Assembly (NCBI GenBank): GCA_023433205.1
Contig: JAEZDS010000060.1
Location: forward strand, 1-32,514
DNA from: Bacteroidota bacterium
Lineage (GTDB): Bacteria; Bacteroidota; Bacteroidia; B-17B0; Aurantibacillaceae
Reading direction: 5' to 3'
Length of the DNA: 32,514 nt
The position numbers were made by a program, and so were the translations under genes. The notes beneath the pieces are model-generated. The model searched no databases. It was not told the origin of the DNA and saw only the letters and a list, made by a program, of their open reading frames with translations. Shown here one piece after another: positions 17,154-25,499 of this stretch. Position 1 is the first letter of the stretch. Each line of letters begins with the position of its first letter.

Positions 17154-18611
17154 TCAATGACGCATTTTTTTTGTTAGGATGGGGTCTTGCAGTAGTTGTT
17201 CGCGGCCCGCAGCTGAATCGGGTAACAATGGCAGAGAAGTGCCGAACTGTGAGTTAAAGAGGTAGGGAAAGGTGTTTACCGCACTTGTACCCCGGGGGAC
17301 CTCCATTTTTTCAGGCGTGTACCAGGCATAGAGAATCCCTGCACGGGCGGTAAAAATGTCGTTCGCTGCTGCTGAGCTTATCCAGGGGCCGTGGTCTGAC
17401 TGCAGAACGATGATTGCCTGGGGATCGCGCTGCCTGATACTTAGCAGAAGAGCGGCCATCCTTTTGTTCACGTATTCAAGCTGACTTATATAAGAGTCTG
17501 CCGGTTCCCAGCTATGTTCGGTGAAGCGCTGCCGTGCCGGACGGCCTCCGCTGCTGTTAAATACATAAGGTGGGTGCGGCGCTACAATATGAATAAAGCT
17601 GAACTTTGGTGAGGCCGTGATCTGTGTCAGCTGGTACATTTTGTCGAACTGGCTCTGCAGTCGCTGCCGGGCAAAAAATCCCACCAGATCGTCGAGTCGC
17701 AGCATAGTGTAACGCAGCATGCTTTTTTCAAATTCATTTGGCCCATCGATCTGCAGGCAACTATCTGCGGCGTGAAAAAAGCTGGTCACGGCGTATCCGC
17801 TGTTGAGGTGATAGATGTTATAACCATTGTCTTTAAGTGTACGCATTACCTTGTTGTCTGCCAGCCGCCCATTTACTTTCTCGTGTGCTGTGTTCAGGGT
17901 CATGTTCAGGGTGGAACAGAGCGAATGCGAAGTGAAGTAGTGATTGGCGAATGCCGAGTCAGCAAACAAAAATCCGGCGTCCATCAGGGTTTTCCTGAAG
18001 GCCCTGTTATTGAAATTGTAGTAACGGTTCAGTACCCTTCCTGATGCGTAACCATCAAGAACAATATAGTAGATGTCGGGCCGCTCTGCATTGCCGGCAA
18101 AAACAACGGATGAAGCAGGTGAGACGGCTCCTGCGCTGTTATTGTACTTTTTGCCATCATAATTGACGATGCGGATGAGATTAAAGATCAACAGTAAGAT
18201 GAGCAGGATATTTAAAAAAGTATTTAGCCGCGTAAACCCGCGTTTGCTGCGATACAGAAACACAAAAGATCCGGCGAGGACAAGCGCATAAAACAGCAGC
18301 AGGTACCGGTGGATGTTCCTGAAAGGCCACTTTCCCGCATAGTAAAGCGCTTCAAGATATTCATAAAATACGCCATACAGGAACATGGCAAAAAGCAGCA
18401 CGGTAACATAGATTCCGGTTCGGAGGGGATTTTTCAGCAGCAGCCAGAACAGCAGGTATAATATTACGGTTGCGGCAAATCCGAGAAGGAGGGTTCTTAC
18501 AGTCATACCGAAGCTGGTTTGCCCCAGGTTATGACTATATAAAAAAAACACCACAAATGGAATTACCAGAAAAGTATGGAAAGATCTGAAACCGCCGATT
18601 AATGACTTCAC
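17154..18611 (-). CDS. Membrane-anchored sulfatase-like / phosphotransferase-like protein
   Basis: A 485-residue protein with about five N-terminal transmembrane segments (between residues 11 and 150) and a C-terminal alkaline-phosphatase-superfamily domain of the sulfatase type. Metal-site elements are PDIYYIVLDGY (Asp about 186), IHIVAPHPPYVF (His 341 and 346) and QSDHGP (Asp 406, His 407). A possible Ser/Thr nucleophile lies in TSHSLCSTLN (about 227-236). Layout resembles lipoteichoic acid synthase or phosphoethanolamine transferases, suggesting transfer of a group onto an envelope glycan or lipid (inference). Its start overlaps the methyltransferase stop as ATGA, so the two are translationally coupled. 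Confidence 0.85.
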   Translation of the reverse strand: MKSLIGGFRSFHTFLVIPFVVFFLYSHNLGQTSFGMTVRTLLLGFAATVILYLLFWLLLKNPLRTGIYVTVLLFAMFLYGVFYEYLEALYYAGKWPFRNIHRYLLLFYALVLAGSFVFLYRSKRGFTRLNTFLNILLILLLIFNLIRIVNYDGKKYNNSAGAVSPASSVVFAGNAERPDIYYIVLDGYASGRVLNRYYNFNNRAFRKTLMDAGFLFADSAFANHYFTSHSLCSTLNMTLNTAHEKVNGRLADNKVMRTLKDNGYNIYHLNSGYAVTSFFHAADSCLQIDGPNEFEKSMLRYTMLRLDDLVGFFARQRLQSQFDKMYQLTQITASPKFSFIHIVAPHPPYVFNSSGGRPARQRFTEHSWEPADSYISQLEYVNKRMAALLLSIRQRDPQAIIVLQSDHGPWISSAAANDIFTARAGILYAWYTPEKMEVPRGTSAVNTFPYLFNSQFGTSLPLLPDSAAGREQLLQDPILTKKMRH

Positions 18612-19975
18612 AGATGTTTGTTTTTAATCAGAAACAATACGCGGTCAGAACCGGGAACCATTTTTTCGCTCAGAATGAAAAAATGTTCTGAAAAATGCCG
18701 CAGAAAATTTTCCTGATCATATTCGTCAAAAATATCTTTTCTGGTAACGAGTAAACGTTTTACCTGCACATCGGTTTTCGGCACAAATTCTATAAGCAGA
18801 AGTTTTGCAAAGCCAGCAAAAAATTCGGCCAGTTTTTGAAGAGGAACATTGTTACTGATACAAAGGTGATGGATCAGCGCCAGCGCCAGCACAAACTCCG
18901 CGCCGGCCACGCGCTGAAGAAAGGAGGATCTTTCATTGCTGTTCCAGCCATAAGCAGGGGTGGGGTTTGCAAGGTCAATACGCAAGGTGGTTACGTTGCC
19001 GAGTTTTTTTTTCTGAAGCAGACTCAGAACTTTTTCGTCGTTATCGCAGGCAACAACCACCTGGCAGTGTTCTGAGGCAATTTTGCTGAATTCTCCCGTA
19101 TTGCAGCCCAGATCGAGACAAAATGCAGGCTTGTGTTTTACAAGACTCTCTGTCACAAATTCCTTTTTCTGCTGAAAAGCCTGATCGCTGTATGAAAACT
19201 CGCTGTAATACCCGGTCCAGTTTGTCGAGGCGTCTTTTTCCTTCAAACTTTTGATTCCATCGCGCATGTGTGACAACATGGCCACCAACCTGTTTCTTGA
19301 GATTGTAAGCCGTCGGGTTTTAGCATCAGCACCATGTTTTTTTTCGAGGCGCGCGTGCAGGTGAATGTGTGTAGCTGCCAGAAGGTTAAAACGCGAACGC
19401 CAGGGCAGCAATTTTGAACACAATAACAGAGGCAGCCCATCTATAAAAGCAGACATGGTCCACAACATTTGTGGAATGCCGTAGTGGGCCAGCAAAAGGG
19501 GACCGAGGAAATGTGTGCAGAACTGCCTGTAAGCTATCCAGGGTTCTCCTTCTTTGTATTCTTCAAATGAAAAAAGATCAATAAACACTGGGCGGTTACC
19601 ATTAAACTGAACGTTGTAGGCTGAAGCGTCTTTAAGGGAGCAATTATTCTGCAGTGCGCGCAGCTGAAGATCGAGTGTAAGCAGCGCGGCTTTTTTGAGT
19701 TGTAAAAATGTCCATTCAGAAGGGTAAACGACAAAAGGAATTTTTTCTACAGCCAGCACCCGTGAATCTGGCGACAAGCTGTGTGCGGCGGCATCTTCTT
19801 TTTTAAATGCAGGAACTTTTTTTTCGGTAACCAGTGCCTGAAACCAGTCATCGTTGCTGATTTTATCCCAGAATGGCCGGTACTGAGCGCCCACAGCCCT
19901 GTACACCTTATCTCCATCATAAAACACAAAACCGTCGCGGTCTCTGAAGGAGCTTTCTTCTCTGCGAAATGTCAT
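18608..19975 (-). CDS. SAM-dependent methyltransferase with kinase-like N-terminal part (NoeA-like)
   Basis: A 455-residue protein. The C-terminal half is a class I methyltransferase: CLDLGCNTGEFSK (about 286-298) is the SAM-binding motif I, VVACDNDEK (307-315) the acidic motif II, and a later ALALIHHL motif is also present. The N-terminal half is family-typical of NoeA-like proteins: FVVYPSEWTFLQLK (81-94) and DASAYNVQFNGNRPVFIDLF (116-135). In the latter, the D116-x4-N121...D133 spacing recalls the catalytic loop and metal-binding Asp of aminoglycoside-phosphotransferase-like kinases, though this is inference. It overlaps genes on both sides by four bases (19972-19975 and 18608-18611). The acceptor is probably an envelope saccharide or its precursor. 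Confidence 0.85.
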   Translation of the reverse strand: MTFRREESSFRDRDGFVFYDGDKVYRAVGAQYRPFWDKISNDDWFQALVTEKKVPAFKKEDAAAHSLSPDSRVLAVEKIPFVVYPSEWTFLQLKKAALLTLDLQLRALQNNCSLKDASAYNVQFNGNRPVFIDLFSFEEYKEGEPWIAYRQFCTHFLGPLLLAHYGIPQMLWTMSAFIDGLPLLLCSKLLPWRSRFNLLAATHIHLHARLEKKHGADAKTRRLTISRNRLVAMLSHMRDGIKSLKEKDASTNWTGYYSEFSYSDQAFQQKKEFVTESLVKHKPAFCLDLGCNTGEFSKIASEHCQVVVACDNDEKVLSLLQKKKLGNVTTLRIDLANPTPAYGWNSNERSSFLQRVAGAEFVLALALIHHLCISNNVPLQKLAEFFAGFAKLLLIEFVPKTDVQVKRLLVTRKDIFDEYDQENFLRHFSEHFFILSEKMVPGSDRVLFLIKNKHL

Positions 19976-20142
19976 TCCTCGTCCTGCTCAGTCTCGGGCT
20001 TGCGCCTGAATACCGAGAAAATGGAATACCACATGCGTTTTAAAAAAACCACCGAAGCGATCAGTCCTCCGGCAAGTATCTGCAAAAGCAGACTCCCGGT
20101 TCCGGGGTCGATGTAAAGTTGTGAATATAAACTGCTGAGCAT
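19972..20142 (-). CDS. Small IDPGTGS-motif membrane protein (56 aa)
   Basis: A short gene of 57 codons including stop. The protein begins MLSSLYSQLYIDPGTGSLLL and continues with a hydrophobic segment (about residues 17-35), then a basic stretch (KRMWYSIFSVFRRK) and an acidic tail. This is one transmembrane helix with a cytosolic positive patch. The stop overlaps the methyltransferase start as ATGA (19972-19975), which strongly supports it being real. Small proteins with a YIDPGTGS-type motif next to such methyltransferase and sulfatase-like genes are, as far as I recall, a recurrent arrangement; function unknown, perhaps a membrane scaffold for the other two. Confidence 0.8.
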   Translation of the reverse strand: MLSSLYSQLYIDPGTGSLLLQILAGGLIASVVFLKRMWYSIFSVFRRKPETEQDEE

Positions 20143-20475
20143 GGAGTAAATATAAGAGAATCCGTGAAATTACCCTTACAAGGTTTTTGGTAATTTATCT
20201 GTTGTTTTTTACATTCAGAATGGTATTACAGGGCGCGGGGCGCGGAGCGAGGTCAGTCCTATTGTTGCGGGACTGTTGATGCCGCAGGCAGCGCCACGAT
20301 ATGATTTTTGCATGCAAGCATTAAGGCAAAAAATTGACCATAAGGTTTTTGGTGATCGGGGATTATAAAAGAAATAGCTGGAAGAATCGAATCTCAGATG
20401 ATGGCTCAGCAGCAACGATCTGAATGGTGGAACATTTCAGAAGTGGTATTATGGGCTCTGAGAAAATAGGTTCGC
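20143..20475. other. Intergenic region with a GC-rich segment
   Basis: No gene is supported in these 333 bases. A GC-rich patch (about 20230-20250) contains the doubled heptamer GGCGCGG GGCGCGG in outline, and is followed by an inverted repeat CAGTCC (20254-20259)/GGACTG (20270-20275). A 66-codon minus-strand frame crosses the patch but has no signal or family features. The region separates two same-strand genes, so it should contain the promoter for the small-protein/methyltransferase/sulfatase operon, which I could not pinpoint. Confidence 0.5.
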
Positions 20476-21114
20476 TTAACCTGGAATATGCACCTTTTCA
20501 CCGAGGAATTTCGGTTCAACGCCAAAGAGGTAATCAACGAACACCTTTACTCTTGCGAGCTTTTCACGCAGCTTTGTTTTTAGGTCTATTCTGGCCGGCA
20601 CGTCTCTCGCATTTAATGCCACAGCAAAAATGCCTTCTTTGGAGGCGATAAAAAGTGCTCGTTCATTATGGAATTTCTGCGAGATGATGGTCACCGAATC
20701 CTGTGCGAAGATCGCTTTTAGCCTCAACATAGAATCGAAGGTCCTGAAGCCTGCATAATCAAGATAGATCCTGTTTGAATCAATACCCAGGCTGGCAAGA
20801 TCTGTTTTCATCATCTGCGGCTCATTATAGTTCTTGTGGCTGTTGTCCCCGCTTATCACCAGGTAGTCTACCTTGCGGGCCTTCATTAACCTTGCTGTTG
20901 CTTCAATCCTATACTGGTAGTAAGGATTGAGGGATCTACTGCGCAGGTATTTGGAAGTGCCCAGGAGCAGACCTACATGGTTGTGGGGAATTGAATCCAC
21001 GCCGGAAAACAATTTCCCGACCGCAGCAGATTCCACTTTTTTGTTGCAGTACCAGATGAGCAGCAAGCCAGCAACAGAGAAAACAATGAGAACCGCGAAA
21101 AATTTTCTTTTCAA
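20476..21114 (-). CDS. SanA/YdcF family protein (DUF218)
   Basis: A 212-residue protein with one N-terminal transmembrane segment (about residues 5-22) and a DUF218 domain facing the periplasm. Family landmarks are GLLLGTSKY (48-56), NPYYQYRIEATARL (63-76), YLVISGDN (84-91), GID...IYLDYAGFRTFDS (110-128) and ISQKFHNERALF (144-155). This matches the SanA branch, whose loss in E. coli lowers the envelope barrier to vancomycin at high temperature; the enzymatic activity is unknown. Length is typical. It stands alone, with long intergenic stretches on both sides. Confidence 0.9.
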   Translation of the reverse strand: MKRKFFAVLIVFSVAGLLLIWYCNKKVESAAVGKLFSGVDSIPHNHVGLLLGTSKYLRSRSLNPYYQYRIEATARLMKARKVDYLVISGDNSHKNYNEPQMMKTDLASLGIDSNRIYLDYAGFRTFDSMLRLKAIFAQDSVTIISQKFHNERALFIASKEGIFAVALNARDVPARIDLKTKLREKLARVKVFVDYLFGVEPKFLGEKVHIPG

Positions 21115-21536
21115 GCGTTAGATATTTCGTTAAAAATAACGGTAATAAGCTGAATTGGCCATACAATCTGGCGTTTTTAAGGCGATACCGGATATTGTTG
21201 TGATAAAATTAGCGCGTGAAGCAACTGCTGAATTGGTACCGCATGCTGGTTGTTACAATAAAGATGTACTTATTTCTCAATCAGCAATCCTACTTTACCA
21301 ATTTATGCAGATTAACGGTTGGAAGAATCAGACCGGCAAATAGCGTCTGTTTTTTCTGTTTTTGCGTGGAGGACGCTTCTACAAATCACCTGTACCAGTT
21401 ATCCCCTCACGGCTGCCATTTTTTTGCCGCAGTTGAACGTTTAAAAAGTTCAGCCCCCTTCTTGTAACGTTCCTCTCTGCGAACCGTTAAACTTATAAAG
21501 CGCTTTACTGTAATAAACTTTTTAAATAAGATTGTT
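21115..21536. other. Intergenic region, nothing recognised
   Basis: These 422 bases lie between divergently transcribed genes (the SanA-like gene leftward, the 428-residue protein rightward), so they should contain both promoters. Short open frames exist (for example 21155-21343 and 21216-21467 on the plus strand), but their translations show no signal peptide, motif or family resemblance. No RNA gene or strong hairpin was seen. Confidence 0.5.
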
Positions 21537-22823
21537 ATGAAACCAGCGATAAATGCGCCCTGGCGGAACACGCTCATCATCAAAAGGACAAGCTTGTTCT
21601 TGTTCCTCGTCTCACTTCCCCTATCCGCGATACAAAGCCAGTCCGAATTTGAACTCCACCCAAACGGACTTATTTACAGCGAATCTACCATAGGTAAACT
21701 GAGCCGCATCGTGGACTCTCTTAACCTCAAGTTCAGGAGGTGCGAACTCAATAAAGTATATTATGCGAAAAGCCAGGGACTCGCTCACATAGTGCGGCTC
21801 GATACCGGTAATATAGCACAGGCTGCGGAGGACCTCAGGCGAAATTTGTCATTCGATGCTTTTGTAAATAAGTACCCGCATGCCGAACTGACCCTGAATG
21901 CCCTGGTAGTCAAGTACCGTTATAAGAATTACCATGACCAGCGAGTAGTGGAATACAGCGAGATTGATCCCGCCAGCGACTATGGATCGGAAATCACGCG
22001 GCCTGAAAGCGCGCTGCCTTATGAGAAAGAGTTTGGCGGCAGCTGGCTCTTTGACTATCATCAGAAGAGTGAATATTCCAGGGAGTACATTACCGCATTC
22101 TACTTCCCCAAAAATTTACAAACCGCTCCACTGAAGCATGTCTATTGCCAGCAAATCGCATACGCCGATTGCCTGATTGACACAACCGCCGAAAAATTTC
22201 TGAAGAACGCAAAAACAGGTGATCCGGAACTGCCTGAAAACTGGCAAAGTTCGAGCCTGAAAAAAAAGCAGAAGCTGTTACAAAAAATGCGTTCAACCAG
22301 GGTGGTAGGCTTCTGCAGCATGGACAGCCGGCCCCGCGAACACGCCATAAACATAGCATTGCTCTCAGCAGAAACCACCAACTGGGAAGTGTTTTTGCGG
22401 TCACATCTCGATATTATGAACGATCGTTTTGACAGGATGTCTGACGGCAGTTACGCCTGGGCGCAAAGACAAACCTATATCAGAGAACTCGAAGAGCTGA
22501 ACATCAATCTGAAAGACCTGCTACTTGGTATCACGCTGCGAATCGAGAACCCCGCCTCCAACCACTACTATGGTTCCATCGGTCGTATCGGAAGGGCCAT
22601 TGCAGAAGCAAACGAACGCGGGGAATTTGAAAAGCAGATCCTGGCTATGATCGAAGATAATGAACTCGACGATTACAACCGTCTCATCGCTTACTTTCTG
22701 TTCAACAATTATTCTTATTACCTGACTGATAAAGCAGAGCAAAAAAACAGGCAGGAAAAACTGAAAGTATCTGTCACCAAGTTGCCGGACTATCTCACAG
22801 AGAAGATTCGGTTTGCGGAGTAG
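21537..22823 (+). CDS. Secreted hypothetical protein (428 aa)
   Basis: Not recognised. The N-terminus has a long basic lead and a hydrophobic core (about residues 19-31, SLFLFLVSLPLSA) consistent with a signal peptide cleaved near AIQSQ, so the protein is probably periplasmic or surface-exposed. The mature part is mixed alpha/beta in the first half (with FELHPNGLIYSESTIGKL near the start) and mostly helical later: a KKKQKLLQKM stretch (about 241-250) precedes GFCSMDSRPREHAINIALLS, and the C-terminal 120 residues contain helix-like acidic repeats. The REHA/NIALLSAET region might be a helical-repeat packing element. The gene is complete and faces the 31-residue-repeat gene convergently. Confidence 0.7.
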   Translation: MKPAINAPWRNTLIIKRTSLFLFLVSLPLSAIQSQSEFELHPNGLIYSESTIGKLSRIVDSLNLKFRRCELNKVYYAKSQGLAHIVRLDTGNIAQAAEDLRRNLSFDAFVNKYPHAELTLNALVVKYRYKNYHDQRVVEYSEIDPASDYGSEITRPESALPYEKEFGGSWLFDYHQKSEYSREYITAFYFPKNLQTAPLKHVYCQQIAYADCLIDTTAEKFLKNAKTGDPELPENWQSSSLKKKQKLLQKMRSTRVVGFCSMDSRPREHAINIALLSAETTNWEVFLRSHLDIMNDRFDRMSDGSYAWAQRQTYIRELEELNINLKDLLLGITLRIENPASNHYYGSIGRIGRAIAEANERGEFEKQILAMIEDNELDDYNRLIAYFLFNNYSYYLTDKAEQKNRQEKLKVSVTKLPDYLTEKIRFAE

Positions 22824-23012
22824 CGCAGTGTTTGTTGATTCTGAATTTACCTGATACTTCGCGATTGAACAACGGTCTTTACCTCTGCAGATGGTGGTAA
22901 ACCAATCGCCTTCGAAGGATCGACTCTTGTAAAGAGGCTCGTGTCCTGAATTGGTTCACATGGTTTTTTACCAGGCAGCCGTTCCCCAACTTCTTACATT
23001 CAGTCTTCCGGT

Positions 23013-23570
23013 CTATTCTTCCTCCCGGTCATGCAGCTTTCTTTTTGACGCGGCGTAAGCAGCATGTGTTTTGTCGCTAAGACTGGAATATGATTCTTCG
23101 ATGGCATGATACCGTCGCATAAATTCCACCAGGGTGTGTTTGCTGCCGGAATAGGCTCCGTGGAGTTTCTCTGACCGCGGATACACGGCCTTTATCTCGT
23201 CGTAACGCTTTTCGAATTCACCCATACCATTTGATGAAGCGGCAAAATACCCATGCAGGTTGGTCAGCTCCGGGTGAACGGCTTTTATTTTGTAGTAGCG
23301 TTTTTCAAATTCCTCAGCTTTATGTTTGCTGGCGGCAAACTGCGCCTGATAGTCTGGCAGCGCGGTATAGGCATCCCTGAATGCGAAGTAACGCTGCATG
23401 AATTCTTCAAGGGAATATTTTGAGGCGGCAAACTCTCCATGCATATCTTCGAGTTTTTCATAGCTGCCCTGCGCTTTGTAGTACCGTTGCATGAAAGTTT
23501 CATCCCCCTTTTGTGACAGGCAGTTGAATGCCATCAGGAAAAAAAGTGGCAATAGCAGAAATCGGATCAT
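23013..23570 (-). CDS. Secreted protein of five 31-residue tandem repeats
   Basis: A 185-residue protein with a signal peptide (about residues 1-20, FFLMAFNCLSQ). The rest is five head-to-tail repeats of exactly 31 residues starting at residues 26, 57, 88, 119 and 150. The repeat pattern is F(M/E)xRYxx(I/A)xxxYxxLxxxHxxFAASKxxxxE; invariant or near-invariant positions are F1, R4, Y5, the Tyr/His at 12 and the (A/S)(A/G)S triplet at 23-25. The last copy has a short charged tail (HDREEE). Each unit would form one or two helices, so a helical solenoid or bundle is expected. No known family was recognised; an alternative lipoprotein reading (Cys 17) lacks a good lipobox. Confidence 0.75.
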   Translation of the reverse strand: MIRFLLLPLFFLMAFNCLSQKGDETFMQRYYKAQGSYEKLEDMHGEFAASKYSLEEFMQRYFAFRDAYTALPDYQAQFAASKHKAEEFEKRYYKIKAVHPELTNLHGYFAASSNGMGEFEKRYDEIKAVYPRSEKLHGAYSGSKHTLVEFMRRYHAIEESYSSLSDKTHAAYAASKRKLHDREEE

Positions 23571-23790
23571 AGTGATTGCCCGGCAAAAAATGTACCAGTG
23601 GCGCTTCTCGCTGCTTTACAGTTATTTTAAAGTCCGGCGTGAGTAATTGTTTCCCCATTTCAGGCTGATTGCTTGAGAAAGGTTGGCGTCAATAGTTACT
23701 GCTGGCTTTTGTAAGAGCAACTGTCTGTCCTTTATCTTCTTCGGTAACGTGACGATGATCTCTTAGCTAACGCACACTGTTTTCGTACCA

Positions 23791-24303
23791 TCAAATTTCA
23801 TCAAATATTCTCAAATACTGCTCAAAGCTGTACAACCTGTTCCTGCTCTGCCCGGGGAGCTTGGCTAATAAGTGCATTTCTTCGGGTTCCTTTACATGCA
23901 GAGAGGCGGCACGGAAACTGATGTCGCAGACACTTCCTACATCGTTTATGCTGATGATCGGCTGCACGAGCAAGTGTTTCAGCAAGATTTGTGCATTAGT
24001 GGCACGACGGCCCAGGCGACCTTTTATACGGTCCTCACATTGCAGTTTCAATTCCAGCACAGCCATCAACGTCCTCACGCCCTTGCTGCAGGTTTCTTCT
24101 ACGCCGCATTCCATAATTATGCATACTGTGGCGGGCCCCTTCCCTGGCGCAGGTTGTGCTATGCCAGTTCTGGAACCCCGCTTTCGGTTTAATTCAAAAA
24201 AAGGGAATTTATCCCGACGTTTTTTATGGAATTCGAGAAATTCCCCTGGCCGCGTTTTTGCATGTGAGAGTGTTGCGAAACCTGTAAAGATCATCCAACT
24301 CAT
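23791..24303 (-). pseudogene. Decayed Fic-family gene remnant (C-terminal part)
   Basis: The 170-codon frame has a C-terminal half that strongly resembles the C-terminal winged-helix region of Fic-domain proteins: GVEETCSKGVRTLMAVLELK, then GRLGRRATNAQILLKHL, QPIISINDVGSVCDISFRAA and GQSRNRLYSFEQYLRIF. The N-terminal part is degenerate: a FLEFHKKRRDKFPFFELNRK stretch recalls the segment before it in Fic proteins, but an unmatched Gly/Pro/Ala-rich stretch (about residues 46-66) interrupts. The catalytic HxFx(D/E)GNGR motif is absent from the window. I read it as a truncated, partly frameshifted pseudogene. Functional Fic proteins transfer AMP or similar groups to target proteins. The rest of the 793-bp gap (23571-24363) shows nothing else. 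Confidence 0.7.
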
Positions 24304-24363
24304 GGCATTTTATTTGAACAGGTATCCGTAAAACCGGTTTTTTAAATTATGCTTGATTTGACT

Positions 24364-25224
24364 ATGAACAGAGCACTACTTGTAGGCCTGCTTTCTGTTG
24401 CGGCCGTTTCTTTTTCTTCCTGCGTCACCAAGAAAAAATATGCCGCACTTAATGAGCAGCTCCGCACTGCACAGCAGCAGGCTACGGCCTGCGAAAATGA
24501 GTCGGCCAGGCTCAAGTCGCACAATAAAAACCAGCAACAGCTCGTTGCGGAGCTCAGGTCCCAGCTCGCTGACTGCAAAAGCGTACGCGATAAGCAGCTG
24601 TCAACTGTGGGTGATCTCACGATTTTATCGCAGGAAGCCAACAGTAATATTAAAGAGACCCTGGCCCAGCTTGAGCGCAAAGACAAGTACATCCATCTCT
24701 TGCAGGCGGCAAAATCAAAGGCAGATTCGCTGAACCTTGCGCTGGCTGTTAACCTGAAAGGTGTTTTAAAGGAAGGGTTAGACGATAAGGATGTGGAAGT
24801 GAAAGTGGACAAGACGGTGGTTTTTATAAACTTATCGGATAATGTCTTGTTTAAAAAGGGAAGCTCTGACTTGTCAGCCCGCGCAAACGAGGTATTGGCA
24901 AAAATTGCCAGGATCGTAGAATCCCGTCCGGAACTTGAGGTGATGGTTGAAGGATACACCGATTCAGACGCTATTAAAAACGCCTGCAACAAAGACAACT
25001 GGGATCTGAGCGTTCACCGTGCCACCTCGGTGGTGAGATTGTTACAATCCGAATTTAAGATCGATCCCAACCGTCTGATCGCAGCAGGCCGTGGGGAATA
25101 CAACCAGCTGGTACCAAATACCAGCCCCGAAAACAAAGCCACCAACAGGCGAACCCGGATCATTCTGCTGCCGAAACTGGGTCAATTTTACGACCTGTTG
25201 GATCCGAAAAATGCGCCGGAGTGA
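24364..25224 (+). CDS. OmpA family lipoprotein
   Basis: A 286-residue outer-membrane lipoprotein that probably tethers the envelope to peptidoglycan. Signal peptide with lipobox FSSC (Cys 20), then a coiled-coil, Gln/Leu-rich region (about 25-125, with LNEQLRTAQQQ and QQLVAELRSQL), then a C-terminal OmpA/MotB domain (about 145-275) containing FKKGSSDLS, VEGYTDSD (about 195-202), LSVHRATSVVRLL and NRRTRIIL. The ATG at 24364 is preferred because it gives a normal Met-Asn-Arg signal start; an in-frame ATG at 24349 would add five residues. It stands alone between two gene remnants. Confidence 0.92.
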   Translation: MNRALLVGLLSVAAVSFSSCVTKKKYAALNEQLRTAQQQATACENESARLKSHNKNQQQLVAELRSQLADCKSVRDKQLSTVGDLTILSQEANSNIKETLAQLERKDKYIHLLQAAKSKADSLNLALAVNLKGVLKEGLDDKDVEVKVDKTVVFINLSDNVLFKKGSSDLSARANEVLAKIARIVESRPELEVMVEGYTDSDAIKNACNKDNWDLSVHRATSVVRLLQSEFKIDPNRLIAAGRGEYNQLVPNTSPENKATNRRTRIILLPKLGQFYDLLDPKNAPE

Positions 25225-25270
25225 TGTTGTCTTAGGTTTGAGTGTGAAATTGCCAATAACCGGCTAATGA

Positions 25271-25432
25271 TTTTTCAGGTTTTCTTCGCAAGAGAGTACC
25301 GTCAGCGACTATTCGCACAAAGACATGCCCTGGCTGGCAACAAATGATGGGGGGGTGATCAGCTACAATCTTGCGTTTTACAGAGAGATGCCCTATTCGG
25401 TGCGGACTTATGAAAAGGATGAGAGAGGGTAA
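25271..25432 (+). pseudogene. Gene remnant, possibly the C-terminus of a SocA/Panacea-type antitoxin
   Basis: After a stop at 25268-25270 the frame stays open to the TAA at 25430-25432. It encodes a protein-like stretch without a plausible start: DYSHKDMPWLAT, then VISYNLAFYR and PYSVRTYEKDERG. The SHxDxPW...ISYxxxFYRxxPYSVR pattern recalls the end of SocA/Panacea (DUF4065) antitoxin-type proteins, from memory only. With no N-terminal part in the window it reads as a leftover fragment. The other bases of the 275-bp gap hold nothing I can support. Confidence 0.4.
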
Positions 25433-25499
25433 GTAAACGATTTTTCCGGTTCGAAATAACCACTTTCATCTCCAGGAGAATGAAGGCACTACTACTGAA

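Noticed and set aside
20215..20415. Minus-strand frame of 66 codons
   Set aside because: It crosses a GC-rich patch and lacks start context, motif or conservation evidence.
21155..21467. Short plus-strand frames between divergent genes
   Set aside because: Cys/Phe-rich translations with no family resemblance in a region expected to contain promoters.
23861..24331. Plus-strand frames opposite the Fic remnant
   Set aside because: The minus strand carries recognisable Fic C-terminal sequence; the plus-strand products do not resemble any family.
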